Shown: positions 24,767 through 34,295 of the stretch, piece after piece | How the letters are laid out: every line of letters begins with the position of its first letter | Numbering within the stretch: position 1 is the first letter of the stretch | Assembly (NCBI RefSeq): GCF_002953255.1 | Contig: NZ_CP026498.1 | Location: 8,994,506-9,058,505, forward strand | Source of the DNA: Streptomyces sp. CB01881 | Lineage (GTDB): Bacteria; Actinomycetota; Actinomycetes; Streptomycetales; Streptomycetaceae | Direction: 5' to 3' | DNA: 64,000 nucleotides | Program-made: the position numbers and the translations under genes | The notes under the pieces: model-generated | What the model saw: only the letters and a program-made list of their open reading frames with translations | What the model was told of the DNA's origin: nothing | Database searches by the model: none

Positions 24767-25869
24767 CCGGCCGACTCTACGGCAGCGGTCGTCCGAGCGG
24801 CGGTGCTCTGCGCGGCGGTCGTCCGAGCGGCGGGCGCTCCGCGGGTGCTCAAGCGTGCCGCGGTGGCCGCCGCGTCGCCGGCCGTCCCGTCGGTGGCCGC
24901 GTGCGCGGCCGCCCGTTCGACCAGCGCGATCGCGCCGACCACCAGCACCAGCAGACCGGTCAGCAGCTGTGCGGTCTCCACCAGGGGCATCAGCCCCGGC
25001 ACGGCCTTCCGGGGATCGGTCACCTCGGTGACCGTTCCGAACACCACCAGCTGCCAGGAGCCCCAGCCGAACAGGGAGCCGGCCGCCGTCCACGCCACCA
25101 CCAGGGGCACCCGCAGCCGACGCTCCGGCCGGGCGCGGAACACCAGGGCCAGCAGCGCGGTCACGGCGGCCACCGCCATGACCGCGATCACGCCGTCCAG
25201 CACGGCCACGGACCGGCTGCGCTCCTCGGCGAACAGCACCGGCAGCCCCGTCGCGCCGCCCGCCGCCCAGTACCCCCGGGCCGCCGCCACGCCGAGTGCG
25301 AGCACCGCGGCGACGCCGGCGAGGGCGCGTTGGAGGGTGAGCGTGGGGGAGTCGGGCAGATCGCCGATCCGGCTGCGCAGCAGGCCCGCCCAGCGCCGCC
25401 CCGCGTAGAGCAGGAAGGCGGTGATCAGCGCGAGGCCCTGGACCGAGAAGCCGCCGTAGACGACGACGAACACCCAGTCGTCGAGCCCGCCCGGGCCCTG
25501 GTTGCCGGAGCCGCCGCCCGGGGCCTTCTCGGCGCCGAACAGCAGGGTGGCGAGCGTGCTGAGCGGCAGTGCCACCAGGATGGTGCCGAGCAGCCCGGTC
25601 GCCACCCACATCGGGAAGGCGAGCAGCCCGGCCGGTGCCCGCCGCCCCCACGGGCGGACGAACGAGAGCGCCAGCAGCACCGCGATCGCGTCCATGCCAA
25701 AGGTCAGCAGGTTCACCAGCCAGAGCTTGTCCATCTCGGCCGGGTCGTTGACGCCGACCTGGTGGCCGGTCAGCCAGAGCAGCTTGAGCGTCAGGTACGG
25801 CACCGTGGCGGCGACGGCGGTCCAGGCGGCCGCGCCGCGCACCCGGTCGGCCGGGGTCTTCGTGGTCAT
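24763..25869 (-). CDS. Multi-pass membrane protein, first gene of a two-component operon
   Basis: 368 residues, about nine hydrophobic helices separated by short loops, ending in a low-complexity Ala/Thr/Ser tail (about 315-368). Family not recognised. Overlap of its stop with the kinase start (GTGA), and of the kinase stop with the regulator start (ATGA), makes a tightly coupled three-gene operon. Possible roles are signal sensing partner of the kinase or target of the system; neither can be shown from sequence. GGGGG precedes ATG 25869. Confidence 0.7.
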   Translation of the reverse strand: MTTKTPADRVRGAAAWTAVAATVPYLTLKLLWLTGHQVGVNDPAEMDKLWLVNLLTFGMDAIAVLLALSFVRPWGRRAPAGLLAFPMWVATGLLGTILVALPLSTLATLLFGAEKAPGGGSGNQGPGGLDDWVFVVVYGGFSVQGLALITAFLLYAGRRWAGLLRSRIGDLPDSPTLTLQRALAGVAAVLALGVAAARGYWAAGGATGLPVLFAEERSRSVAVLDGVIAVMAVAAVTALLALVFRARPERRLRVPLVVAWTAAGSLFGWGSWQLVVFGTVTEVTDPRKAVPGLMPLVETAQLLTGLLVLVVGAIALVERAAAHAATDGTAGDAAATAARLSTRGAPAARTTAAQSTAARTTAAVESAG

Positions 25870-25977
25870 GCCCCCACACTCCCGGCCCGGCGTCGTGCGG
25901 GACGTCCTCCCGGCACACGATCCGCCTCCCCCGCCGGGGGGATCCGCCGCTCCGGGTCTCCTGCCGGAGACCTGCGG

Positions 25978-26085
25978 GCCACCGGAGACCTGTGGGCCAC
26001 CGGGAACCCGGCTGCCACCGGAGACCTGTGGGCTACCGGGAACCCGGCTGCCACCGGAGACCTGTGGGCTACCGGGAACCCGGCT
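25978..26085. repeat. 36-bp tandem repeat, three copies
   Basis: Three near-identical copies of a 36-bp unit (starting GCCACCGGAGACCTG) at 25978-26013, 26014-26049 and 26050-26085, with partial copies on both sides. 36 bp equals 12 codons, so any frame through it stays open; it lies between the ends of the type VII-associated operon and the start of the two-component operon, and would encode no known domain. Together with the flanks it fills the 285-bp gap 25870-26154. Confidence 0.9.
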
Positions 26086-26154
26086 GCCACCGGGAACCCG
26101 CGGGCCCGTCCGGGCGGTGTGCTCGGACGGGCCCGGGGCCCGGGGCGCATGGTG

Positions 26155-27193
26155 TTACGGGAGGATCGGCTCGCAGCCGACGGCCTTGCCGCCGGCGGCG
26201 AGGAACCGCGTCCACAGCTCCCTGTCGTCGGGGAAGAGCGTCCGCGCCGAGCAGTCGCAGCTTGAAGTAGGTGGGCCTGCCCTGACAGGTCACGACGACC
26301 TCGTCGTTGCTCGGGAACGAGAGGCCCATGGTCCAGTGCGACCGGCCGAACGCCTCCGGAGTGTCCTTGTCGGCGTCCGGCACCCTGAGCCGGGGGTCGG
26401 TCCCGATGGCGAAGGCCGCGGCCGTACTGCCCATCCCGACCTCGCAGGACCAGAGCGGGTCCAACGCGGTGGTGGCCCGCTGCCGGTACCCGCGGGCAGC
26501 GGACGCGCCGCCGGGGACCGTCAGACCGGGCAGGCCGCAGACGTTGCCGCTGTCCAGATCCTGCTTCGCACCGGGGGCCGACAGGTTTCCGGGCGCCGGG
26601 AGCTTCGGTGCCGTGCAGTTCCGTCGCGTCGCGAGTCCGTTGGCGGCCGCCACCGCGAACCGTGCGAGGTCGCCGTCGTCGACGGAACCCCCCTTGGTCG
26701 CGTCCACCCTCGCACGCAGTCCTCCGGTGCCGCAGCCTTCCGGCAGCAGGGCCCACGCCACGGGGCCCGTGACGCCGCCGGCCGAACCCCCGTTGGCCTG
26801 GGCGGCGAACAGGCGTGCGCCGGCATCGGCCTCGGACACCGCGGTGTCCCGGTCCGAGCGGACCCCCACCAGGACCGATCTGTGCCCGCCGAACACCCCG
26901 GTGCTCACCACCGCGGTGCACGAGGACCCGCTGTCGTGCAGCGGCGCCGGCTCGCCGTTGTCCTGCTCGCTGATCCGCCCGGGTCCCAGGGCGTCGTGCA
27001 GGGCGTCGGCGCTCACCACGCCGTTGCACACGGTGTCCGGACCGAGCACGTCGGTCAGGTTGTACAGCAGCACCCCCGAGACGCCCGCCGTGATCGCAGC
27101 GATCACGGCCGCCGCCCGCAGGCGCAGCCGCCGGGTGGTGAAGCCGCGCCGGGTGAGGGCCTGGTCGAGGTTCCCCGTCGTCATGCGGGTCAC
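26155..27193 (-). pseudogene. Membrane-anchored protein of a type VII-like operon, frameshifted near its end
   Basis: Start GTG 27193 overlaps the upstream stop (GTGA; ATG 27184 also possible). Basic N-terminus, one membrane helix (RAAAVIAAITAGVSGVLLY), then an external part with several cysteines (CNG, SSC, EGC, RNC, NVC, VTC) suited to disulfides. Near 26255 the frame breaks: RPTYFKLRLLGADA continues as Arg-rich nonsense, while one base away the sequence reads LFPDDRELWTRFLAAGGKAVGC and stops at TAA 26155, the expected end for this kind of protein. Deletion of one base is the simplest explanation. The whole-frame length, 1039 bp, is not divisible by three. Function unknown. Confidence 0.65.
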
Positions 27194-27507
27194 GGGTTGC
27201 CGAGCGCGTTGTGGTAGGCCCGGTCGATGGACGAGCGGTAGTGCACCCCGGCGCTGTCGGCCAGCTGCTTCGTCACGCTGCCGGTCGCGTCGATGTCCTG
27301 GTCCGAGACGCCCGACCGGCGGGCCTTCTCCTGGATCATGGTCATCAGCTGGGACTCGCCGGCCGTGTAGTTCTTGCTCACGTCGCCCTGGGCCCTGACG
27401 TCGAGTTCGACGTTGGCCTTGTTCGCCCAGTCGGAGGTGCCGATGTCGACCAGCCGCTGGGCGACGTCGCCCAGGGGGAACCAGGAGGCACCCGGGACCT
27501 TCAGCAT
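27190..27507 (-). CDS. Hypothetical protein of a type VII-like operon
   Basis: 105 residues, family not recognised. The N-terminus reads MLKVPGASWFPLGD, then an acidic helical region (DWANKANVELDVRAQGDVS) and a C-terminal helix (VHYRSSIDRAYHNALG). No signal or membrane segment. It begins 20 bp after the end of the upstream helical protein and its stop overlaps the next start, so all three genes are cotranscribed. No ribosome site was seen, which suggests reinitiation from the gene before it. Confidence 0.55.
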   Translation of the reverse strand: MLKVPGASWFPLGDVAQRLVDIGTSDWANKANVELDVRAQGDVSKNYTAGESQLMTMIQEKARRSGVSDQDIDATGSVTKQLADSAGVHYRSSIDRAYHNALGNP

Positions 27508-27526
27508 GTTCGCCGCGGTGCGGGTC

Positions 27527-27994
27527 TCAGGCGCCGAAACCGGCGGCGGTGGCGTGCTCGTTGCCGTGGTAGTTGCGCTGGGTGCTGTCGAGCTTCTCGG
27601 CGGTGCCGGTCAGCTTGTCGTGCAGCGTCCTGCACTGCTGCAGCCAGCGCTCGGTGGAGGCGGTGAGCGCGCCGCCGAAGGAGAAGCCGCGGATCCTGGT
27701 GGCCGCCGTGCTCGCGTGCTCGGCGAGGTTGTTGCCGCCCTTGCCGTTGGCGCTGTCGAGATCGGTGGCGATCTGCCGGGCGATCCCGGCCGAGGCGTTG
27801 AGCTCGTGCGGGTTGTCGAGCCGGGTGGTGGGCGCGGTCGGGGCCGGGCCCGGGGAGGGGCTCGGCGTGGGAGCCGCGAAGGGGGAGGTGCCGGGCGCGG
27901 AGATCGGGACGACGGTGCCCGGCGCCGGGTTGATCGGCGCGCCCGGCGGGGACGCCGGTGCGACCGGTCCGGTGGTGAATCCTGGGTTACCCAT
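27527..27994 (-). CDS. Type VII (EspC/WXG100-like) secreted-type helical protein
   Basis: 155 residues: a Pro/Ala/Thr-rich disordered first 58 residues, then about 95 mostly helical residues with a central tryptophan in STERWLQQCRTLHDKL, and a TAEKLDSTQRNYHG end, a pattern like EspC/WXG100 effectors of ESX systems. The WXG turn itself is absent, and no ESX membrane genes are in the window, so type VII export is inference. GGAGGAAAGAGAG lies upstream of ATG 27994. First gene of the operon with the 105-residue protein and the frameshifted membrane protein. Confidence 0.5.
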   Translation of the reverse strand: MGNPGFTTGPVAPASPPGAPINPAPGTVVPISAPGTSPFAAPTPSPSPGPAPTAPTTRLDNPHELNASAGIARQIATDLDSANGKGGNNLAEHASTAATRIRGFSFGGALTASTERWLQQCRTLHDKLTGTAEKLDSTQRNYHGNEHATAAGFGA

Positions 27995-28067
27995 GTGCGT
28001 CTGCTCTCTTTCCTCCGGCTGGGGCCGGAACCCCTCCGAGCAAGCAGGACGGCCCTGTTGGTCCCTC

Positions 28068-28083
28068 CGTCGGTGTACCGACG
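28068..28083. promoter_or_regulatory. Perfect inverted repeat upstream of the type VII-like operon
   Basis: CGTCGGT and ACCGACG pair around GT, 75-90 bp before the start codon at 27994 on the minus strand. Its place and symmetry suit an operator. The rest of the 339-bp gap 27995-28333 holds GC-rich runs and, at its right end, the promoter of the acyl-CoA operon. Confidence 0.45.
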
Positions 28084-28257
28084 CACCCTTCGTGGTCGCG
28101 GTTGCACGGAGCGCGTCAAGGATCCGCGAAGGAGGGGAAGGGCCGGGGCGGGAGCGGCGGACGGCGGGGTGCGGGGGTGACGGAGAGCCGGGTGCCGGGG
28201 CGGCGGACGGGCCGGGGGCGGGGTGCCGGACGGGCCGGGTGTCGGGGGCCGAAGGTC

Positions 28258-28311
28258 TTGTTACCGGCGGGTCGCTTCCCTATCATCGCGAGTGTGACAG
28301 CTTTACTGTCA
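28258..28311 (+). promoter_or_regulatory. Promoter and operator of the acyl-CoA degradation operon
   Basis: TTGTTA (28258-28263) and TATCAT (28281-28286) are separated by exactly 17 bp, a good vegetative (HrdB-type) promoter. Just downstream, at the likely transcript start, TGACAG-CTTTA-CTGTCA (28295-28311) is a perfect inverted repeat, preceded by GTG to give GTGTGACAG. The same GTGTGACAG occurs upstream of the MerR gene at 35086-35094. Repression of the operon by a regulator bound here is inferred. Confidence 0.75.
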
Positions 28312-28333
28312 AACCCCGAAAGGGCTGTAGCCA

Positions 28334-29485
28334 GTGCATGACTCCAGCAGTCCCGGCCCGCTGGCCGGCGTCCGGGTGGTCGAGCTCGCGGGGATCGGGC
28401 CCGGCCCCTTCGCCGCCATGCTGCTGGCCGACCTCGGTGCCGACGTGGTCCGGGTGGACCGGCCCGACCCCTCACCGGTCGCCCCCGACCCCGCGTTCGA
28501 CGTCACCAACCGCAACAAGCGCTCGGTGCTGGTCGACCTCAAGTCCCCCGAGGGGCCCGGCCAGGTGCTCGACCTGGTCGGGCGCGCCCACCTGCTGATC
28601 GAGGGCTACCGCCCCGGCGTCGCCGAGCGCCTCGGCGTCGGCCCGGACGCCTGCCTCGCCCGCAACCCCGCCCTGGTCTACGGCCGGATGACCGGCTGGG
28701 GCCAGCACGGCCCGCTCGCCGCCCGGGCCGGTCACGACATCGGCTACTCGGCGGTGGCCGGCGTCCTCGGCATGATCGGACCGGCCGGCGGCCCGCCCGC
28801 CATCCCCGTCAACCTGCTCGGCGACTTCGCCGGCGGCTCGCTCTACCTGGTCGTGGGCCTGCTCGCCGCACTCCACCACGCCCGCGAGACCGGCACCGGC
28901 CAGGTCGTCGACGCCGCCATCGTGGACGGCGCGGCCCATCTCACCTCCGTGTTCTGGGGCCTGCTCGCCTCCGGCCAGTGGCAGGACCGCCGGGGCGTCA
29001 ACCTGCTCGACGGCGGCGCCCCCTGCTACTCCGTCTACCAGGCCAAGGACGGCGGCCACCTCGCCGTCGGCGCGCTGGAGCCGCAGTTCTACGCAGAGTT
29101 CGCCCGGCTGCTGGGGCTCGGCCCCGACGCACCCGGCCAGTGGGAGACGGCCCGCTGGCCCGAACTGCGGGCCCTGATCGCCGCCCGCTTCGCCACCCGG
29201 ACCAGGGCCGAGTGGGAGACCGTCTTCGCCGGCTCCGACGCCTGCGTCGAACCGGTACTGACGCTGCATCAGGCCGCCGCGTCCGAGCACCTGACGGCCC
29301 GCCGGACGTACATCGAGGCGGACGGCTTCACCCAGCCCGCCCCCGCACCCCGGTTCTCCGCCACCCCCGGCGCGCTGCGCCGCCCGCCCGCCAGGCCGGG
29401 CGCGGACACCGTCGAGGTCGCCCGGGACTGGGCCGTGCCCGGACTCCTGTCCTCCAAGAACTCCTCCGACTCCCAGGCCCGATAA
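28334..29485 (+). CDS. CaiB/BaiF-family CoA transferase (type III)
   Basis: 383 residues from GTG 28334. N-terminal Rossmann-like part LAGVRVVELAGIGPGPFAAMLLADLGADVVRVD and VTNRNKRSVLVDLKSP, then YGRMTGWGQHGPLAARAGHDIGYSAVAG, the block that holds the catalytic Asp (D in GHDIGY) of type III CoA transferases and alpha-methylacyl-CoA racemases. Length and motif favour the racemase-like branch, which epimerises 2-methyl acyl-CoAs, but CoA transfer cannot be excluded. First gene of the operon with the clear promoter upstream; the next gene starts 10 bp on. Confidence 0.85.
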   Translation: MHDSSSPGPLAGVRVVELAGIGPGPFAAMLLADLGADVVRVDRPDPSPVAPDPAFDVTNRNKRSVLVDLKSPEGPGQVLDLVGRAHLLIEGYRPGVAERLGVGPDACLARNPALVYGRMTGWGQHGPLAARAGHDIGYSAVAGVLGMIGPAGGPPAIPVNLLGDFAGGSLYLVVGLLAALHHARETGTGQVVDAAIVDGAAHLTSVFWGLLASGQWQDRRGVNLLDGGAPCYSVYQAKDGGHLAVGALEPQFYAEFARLLGLGPDAPGQWETARWPELRALIAARFATRTRAEWETVFAGSDACVEPVLTLHQAAASEHLTARRTYIEADGFTQPAPAPRFSATPGALRRPPARPGADTVEVARDWAVPGLLSSKNSSDSQAR

Positions 29486-29495
29486 GGAGCTTGCC

Positions 29496-30638
<1,143 letters not shown>

Positions 30639-30679
30639 GGTCCCTCTTCAACCCCCTGCCCCCGAAAGGCGTTTCCACC

Positions 30680-31894
30680 GTGACCACCGAAGCGTACGTC
30701 TACGACGCGATCCGCACCCCGCGCGGCCGGGGCAAGGCCACCGGCTCGCTGCACGGCACCAAGCCGATCGACCTGGTCGTCGGCCTGATCCACGAGCTGC
30801 GCCGCCGCTTCCCCGACCTGGACCCGGCCGCCGTCGACGACATCGTGCTCGGCGTGGTCAGCCCGATCGGCGACCAGGGATCCGACATCGCCCGGATCGC
30901 CGCCATCGCGGCAGGCCTGCCCGACACGGTGGCCGGCGTCCAGGAGAACCGGTTCTGCGCCTCCGGCCTGGAGGCCGTCAACCTGGCTGCGGCCAAGGTC
31001 CGTTCGGGCTGGGAGGACCTCATCCTGGCCGGCGGGGTCGAGTCGATGTCCCGGGTGAAGATGGGCTCCGACGGCGGCGCCTGGGCGATGGACCCGATGA
31101 CCAGCTACGAGACCAACTTCGTGCCCCAGGGCATCGGCGCCGACCTGATCGCCACCATCGAGGGCCTCTCCCGGACCGACGTGGACGCCTTCGCCGCCGA
31201 GTCCCAGGCCCGCGCCGCCAAGGCCCAGGCCGACGGGCTGTTCGACCGCTCGGTCGTCCCGGTCCTCGACCGCAACGGCCTGGTCGTGCTGGAGCGCGAC
31301 GAGTTCATCCGCCCCGGCACCACCGTGGAGACCCTGGCCGGCCTCAAGCCCTCCTTCGCCGCCATCGGCGACGCCGGCGGCTTCGACGCCGTCGCCCTGC
31401 AGAAGTACCACTGGGTGGAGGCGATCGACCACGTCCACCACGCCGGCAACTCCTCCGGCATCGTGGACGGCGCCGCCCTGGTCGCCATCGGCAACCGCGA
31501 GGTCGGCGAGCGGTACGGGCTGCGCCCGCGCGCCCGGATCGTCTCCGCCGCCGTCTCCGGCTCCGAGCCCACCATCATGCTCACCGGTCCGGCCCCCGCC
31601 ACCCGCAAGGCACTCGCCAAGGCCGGGCTGACCGCCGCCGACATCGACCTGGTCGAGATCAACGAGGCCTTCGCGGCCGTCGCCCTGCGCTTCATCCGCG
31701 AGCTGGGCTTCCGGCACGACCAGGTGAACGTCAACGGCGGTGCGATCGCCCTCGGCCACCCGCTCGGCGCCACCGGCGCGATGCTCCTCGGCACCGTGAT
31801 CGACGAACTGGAGCGGCGCGACCTGCGCTACGGCCTGGTCACCCTCTGCGTCGGCGGCGGCATGGGCATCGCCACCATCGTCGAGCGCATCTGA
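30680..31894 (+). CDS. fadA: Acetyl-CoA C-acyltransferase (thiolase, FadA type)
   Basis: 404 residues. Active cysteine in ENRFCASGLE (first nucleophile), His in GGAIALGHPLGATGA, and second cysteine in TLCVGGGMG; VEINEAFAAVA is the fourth block. It cleaves 3-ketoacyl-CoA to acetyl-CoA and a shorter acyl-CoA. Start GTG 30680 is preceded by GAAAGG. Third gene, 41 bp after the dehydrogenase and 42 bp before the FadB-like gene. In many actinobacteria the same pair makes the trifunctional complex. Confidence 0.92.
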   Translation: MTTEAYVYDAIRTPRGRGKATGSLHGTKPIDLVVGLIHELRRRFPDLDPAAVDDIVLGVVSPIGDQGSDIARIAAIAAGLPDTVAGVQENRFCASGLEAVNLAAAKVRSGWEDLILAGGVESMSRVKMGSDGGAWAMDPMTSYETNFVPQGIGADLIATIEGLSRTDVDAFAAESQARAAKAQADGLFDRSVVPVLDRNGLVVLERDEFIRPGTTVETLAGLKPSFAAIGDAGGFDAVALQKYHWVEAIDHVHHAGNSSGIVDGAALVAIGNREVGERYGLRPRARIVSAAVSGSEPTIMLTGPAPATRKALAKAGLTAADIDLVEINEAFAAVALRFIRELGFRHDQVNVNGGAIALGHPLGATGAMLLGTVIDELERRDLRYGLVTLCVGGGMGIATIVERI

Positions 31895-31936
31895 CCCCGT
31901 CGCATCCGACCTCCTCATTTCCCCGGAGACCCGAAC

Positions 31937-34108
31937 ATGAGTGACACCACCACCATCCGCTGGGAGCAGGACCAGGACGGCGTGGTCACCCTCGTCCTCG
32001 ACGACCCCACCCAGTCCGTCAACACCATGAACGAGGCCTTCACGGCCGACCTCGGCGTCACCGTCGAGCGCCTGGCCGGCCTCGGTGACGAACTGCGCGG
32101 CGTCGTCATCACCTCGGCGAAGAAGACCTTCTTCGCCGGGGGCGACCTCAAGATCCTCTCCGCCGCCCGCCCCGAGGACGCCGCCGCCGTCTTCGAGAAG
32201 TCGATGCGGATCAAGCGCGCCCTGCGCCGGCTGGAGACGCTCGGCAAGCCGGTGGTCGCCGCCGTCAACGGCAGCGCCCTCGGCGGCGGCCTGGAGCTCG
32301 CCCTGGCCTGCCACCACCGGATCGCCCTGGACACCCCCGCCAGCCGGATCGGCCTGCCCGAAGTCACCCTCGGCCTGCTCCCGGGCGGCGGCGGGATCGT
32401 CCGCACGGTCCGGCTGTTCGGCATCGCCGACGCCCTGCTGAAGGTGCTCCTCCAGGGCCGCCAGTACCGGCCGGCGCAGGCGCTCCAGCACGGACTGGTC
32501 CACGAACTGGTCGACACCCCGCAGGAGCTGGCCGCCCGGGCACGCGCCTGGATCGACGCCAACCCGACCGCCGTCCAGCCCTGGGACGTCAAGGGCTACA
32601 GGATCCCCGGCGGCACCCCCAGCACCCCCGCGCTCGCCGCCAACCTGCCCGCCTTCCCGTCCAACCTGCGCAAGCAGCTGGCCGGCGCCCCCTACCCCGC
32701 CCCGCGCAACGTGCTGGCGGCGGCGGTGGAGAGCGCCCAGGTCGACGTCGACACCGCGATGGCGATCGAGGCCCGGTACTTCACCGAGCTGGCCTGCGGG
32801 CAGACCAGCAAGAACATGATCCAGGCGCTCTTCTTCGACATGCAGGCGGTCAACTCCGGGGCCGGTCGCCCCAGCGCCTTCGAGAAGCGGACGGTCCGCA
32901 AGGTCGCCGTGCTCGGCGCCGGCATGATGGGCGCGGGCATCGCCTACACCTGCGCCAAGGCCGGCATCGAGGTGCTGCTGAAGGACGTCACCGTCGAGGC
33001 CGCCGAGCGCGGCAAGGCCTACTCCGCCGGCCTGCTGGAGAAGGCCGTCGCGCGCGGCCGCTCCACCGAGGCGCAGCGCGAGGAACTGCTCGCCCGGATC
33101 ACCCCCACCGCCGATGCCGCCGACCTCGCCGACTGCGACGCGGTGATCGAGGCCGTCTTCGAGAACCCCGAGCTGAAGCACAAGGTCTTCCAGGAGATCG
33201 AGGGAGTGGTGGCGCCGGACGCGCTGCTCTGCTCCAACACCTCCACCCTGCCGATCGGACTGCTCGCCGAGGGCGTCCAGCGCACCACCGACTTCATCGG
33301 CCTGCACTTCTTCTCGCCGGTCGACAAGATGCGGCTGGTGGAGATCATCCGCGGCCCGCAGACCGGTGACGAGGCCCTGGCCCGCGCCTTCGACCTGGTC
33401 CGGCAGATCGACCGGACGCCGATCGTCGTCAACGACTCGCGCGGCTTCTTCACCTCCCGGGTGATCGGCCAGTTCATCAACGAGGGCGTCGCGATGGTCG
33501 GCGAGGGCGTCGACCCCTCCTCCGTCGAGCAGGCCGCCGCCCAGGCCGGCTACCCCGCCAAGGTGCTCTCGCTGCTCGACGAGCTCACGCTCACCCTGCC
33601 GCGCAAGATCCGCAACGAGTACCGGCGCGCGGCCGAGGCGGCCGGCGGCAGCTGGACCGCCCACCCGGCCGACGCCGTGGTGGACCGGATGGTCGACGAG
33701 TTCGGCCGCCCCGGCCGCAGCGGCGGCGCCGGCTTCTACGAGTACGGCGAGGACGGCAGGCGCGGGCGGCTCTGGCCCGGGCTGCGCGAGCACTTCACGC
33801 GCGCCGACGTCGCGGTGCCGTTCGAGGACCTCAAGGAGCGGATGCTCTTCAGCGAGGCACTGGACTCGGTCCGCTGCCTGGAGGAGGGCGTGCTGACCTC
33901 GGTCGCCGACGGCAACGTGGGCTCGATCCTCGGCATCGGCTTCCCGGCCTGGACCGGCGGCGTCTTCCAGTACATCAACGGGTACGAGGGCGGCCCGGCC
34001 GGCTTCGCGGCCCGCGCCCGCGAACTGGCCGCCGCGTACGGCGAGCGGTTCGCGCCGTCCGCCCTCCTGGAGCGGATCGCTGCGGAGGGGCGGACGTTCA
34101 CGGACTGA
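31937..34108 (+). CDS. fadB: Enoyl-CoA hydratase/3-hydroxyacyl-CoA dehydrogenase fusion (FadB type)
   Basis: 723 residues. Crotonase half (about 1-200): oxyanion segment KTFFAGGDLK, Glu-bearing SALGGGLELALACHH and GLPEVTLGLLPGGGG. NAD-binding half (about 320-500): VAVLGAGMMGAGIAYTCAKAG, catalytic SNTST..., IGLHFFSPVDKMRLVEII; C-terminal domain with NEGVAMVGEGV and a second helical repeat. It hydrates 2-enoyl-CoA and oxidises the 3-hydroxyacyl-CoA. With the thiolase next door this completes the cycle after the dehydrogenase. AGGAGA-like sequence (CCGGAGACC) precedes ATG 31937. Last gene of the operon; repeats and hairpins follow. Confidence 0.93.
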   Translation: MSDTTTIRWEQDQDGVVTLVLDDPTQSVNTMNEAFTADLGVTVERLAGLGDELRGVVITSAKKTFFAGGDLKILSAARPEDAAAVFEKSMRIKRALRRLETLGKPVVAAVNGSALGGGLELALACHHRIALDTPASRIGLPEVTLGLLPGGGGIVRTVRLFGIADALLKVLLQGRQYRPAQALQHGLVHELVDTPQELAARARAWIDANPTAVQPWDVKGYRIPGGTPSTPALAANLPAFPSNLRKQLAGAPYPAPRNVLAAAVESAQVDVDTAMAIEARYFTELACGQTSKNMIQALFFDMQAVNSGAGRPSAFEKRTVRKVAVLGAGMMGAGIAYTCAKAGIEVLLKDVTVEAAERGKAYSAGLLEKAVARGRSTEAQREELLARITPTADAADLADCDAVIEAVFENPELKHKVFQEIEGVVAPDALLCSNTSTLPIGLLAEGVQRTTDFIGLHFFSPVDKMRLVEIIRGPQTGDEALARAFDLVRQIDRTPIVVNDSRGFFTSRVIGQFINEGVAMVGEGVDPSSVEQAAAQAGYPAKVLSLLDELTLTLPRKIRNEYRRAAEAAGGSWTAHPADAVVDRMVDEFGRPGRSGGAGFYEYGEDGRRGRLWPGLREHFTRADVAVPFEDLKERMLFSEALDSVRCLEEGVLTSVADGNVGSILGIGFPAWTGGVFQYINGYEGGPAGFAARARELAAAYGERFAPSALLERIAAEGRTFTD

Positions 34109-34246
34109 GGTTCGGTGACTGACCTTCACCGACGGACGTTCACCGACTGACGTTCGGGCAGGTGAGGGGTCTGGGCGGTGGGGGCTTCGGGGTGCCTGAG
34201 GCCGGGTGCCTGAGGCCGGGGGCTGAGGTCGGGGGTGAGTCGGGGG

Positions 34247-34290
34247 TCCGGCCCCGCGGGCCCGGTGGGTCCGGCCCCGCGGGCCCGGTG
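34247..34290. terminator. Repeated self-complementary segment between convergent genes
   Basis: Two copies of a GGTCCGGCCCCGCGGGCCCGG-like unit (about 21 bp), each foldable through CCCGCGGG, lie between the FadB gene and the convergent MerR gene. Just before them (34100-34150) GACGTTCAC-type repeats occur three times. Likely end of transcription for both sides. Confidence 0.55.
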
Positions 34291-34295
34291 CCGGG

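Noticed and set aside
25935..26100. CRISPR-like array at the 36-bp repeats
   Set aside because: Copies are contiguous without spacers; it is a simple tandem repeat.
24901..26265. Plus-strand ORF with GTC/GCC repeats across the two-component operon
   Set aside because: Antisense frame with repeated low-complexity residues, no family.
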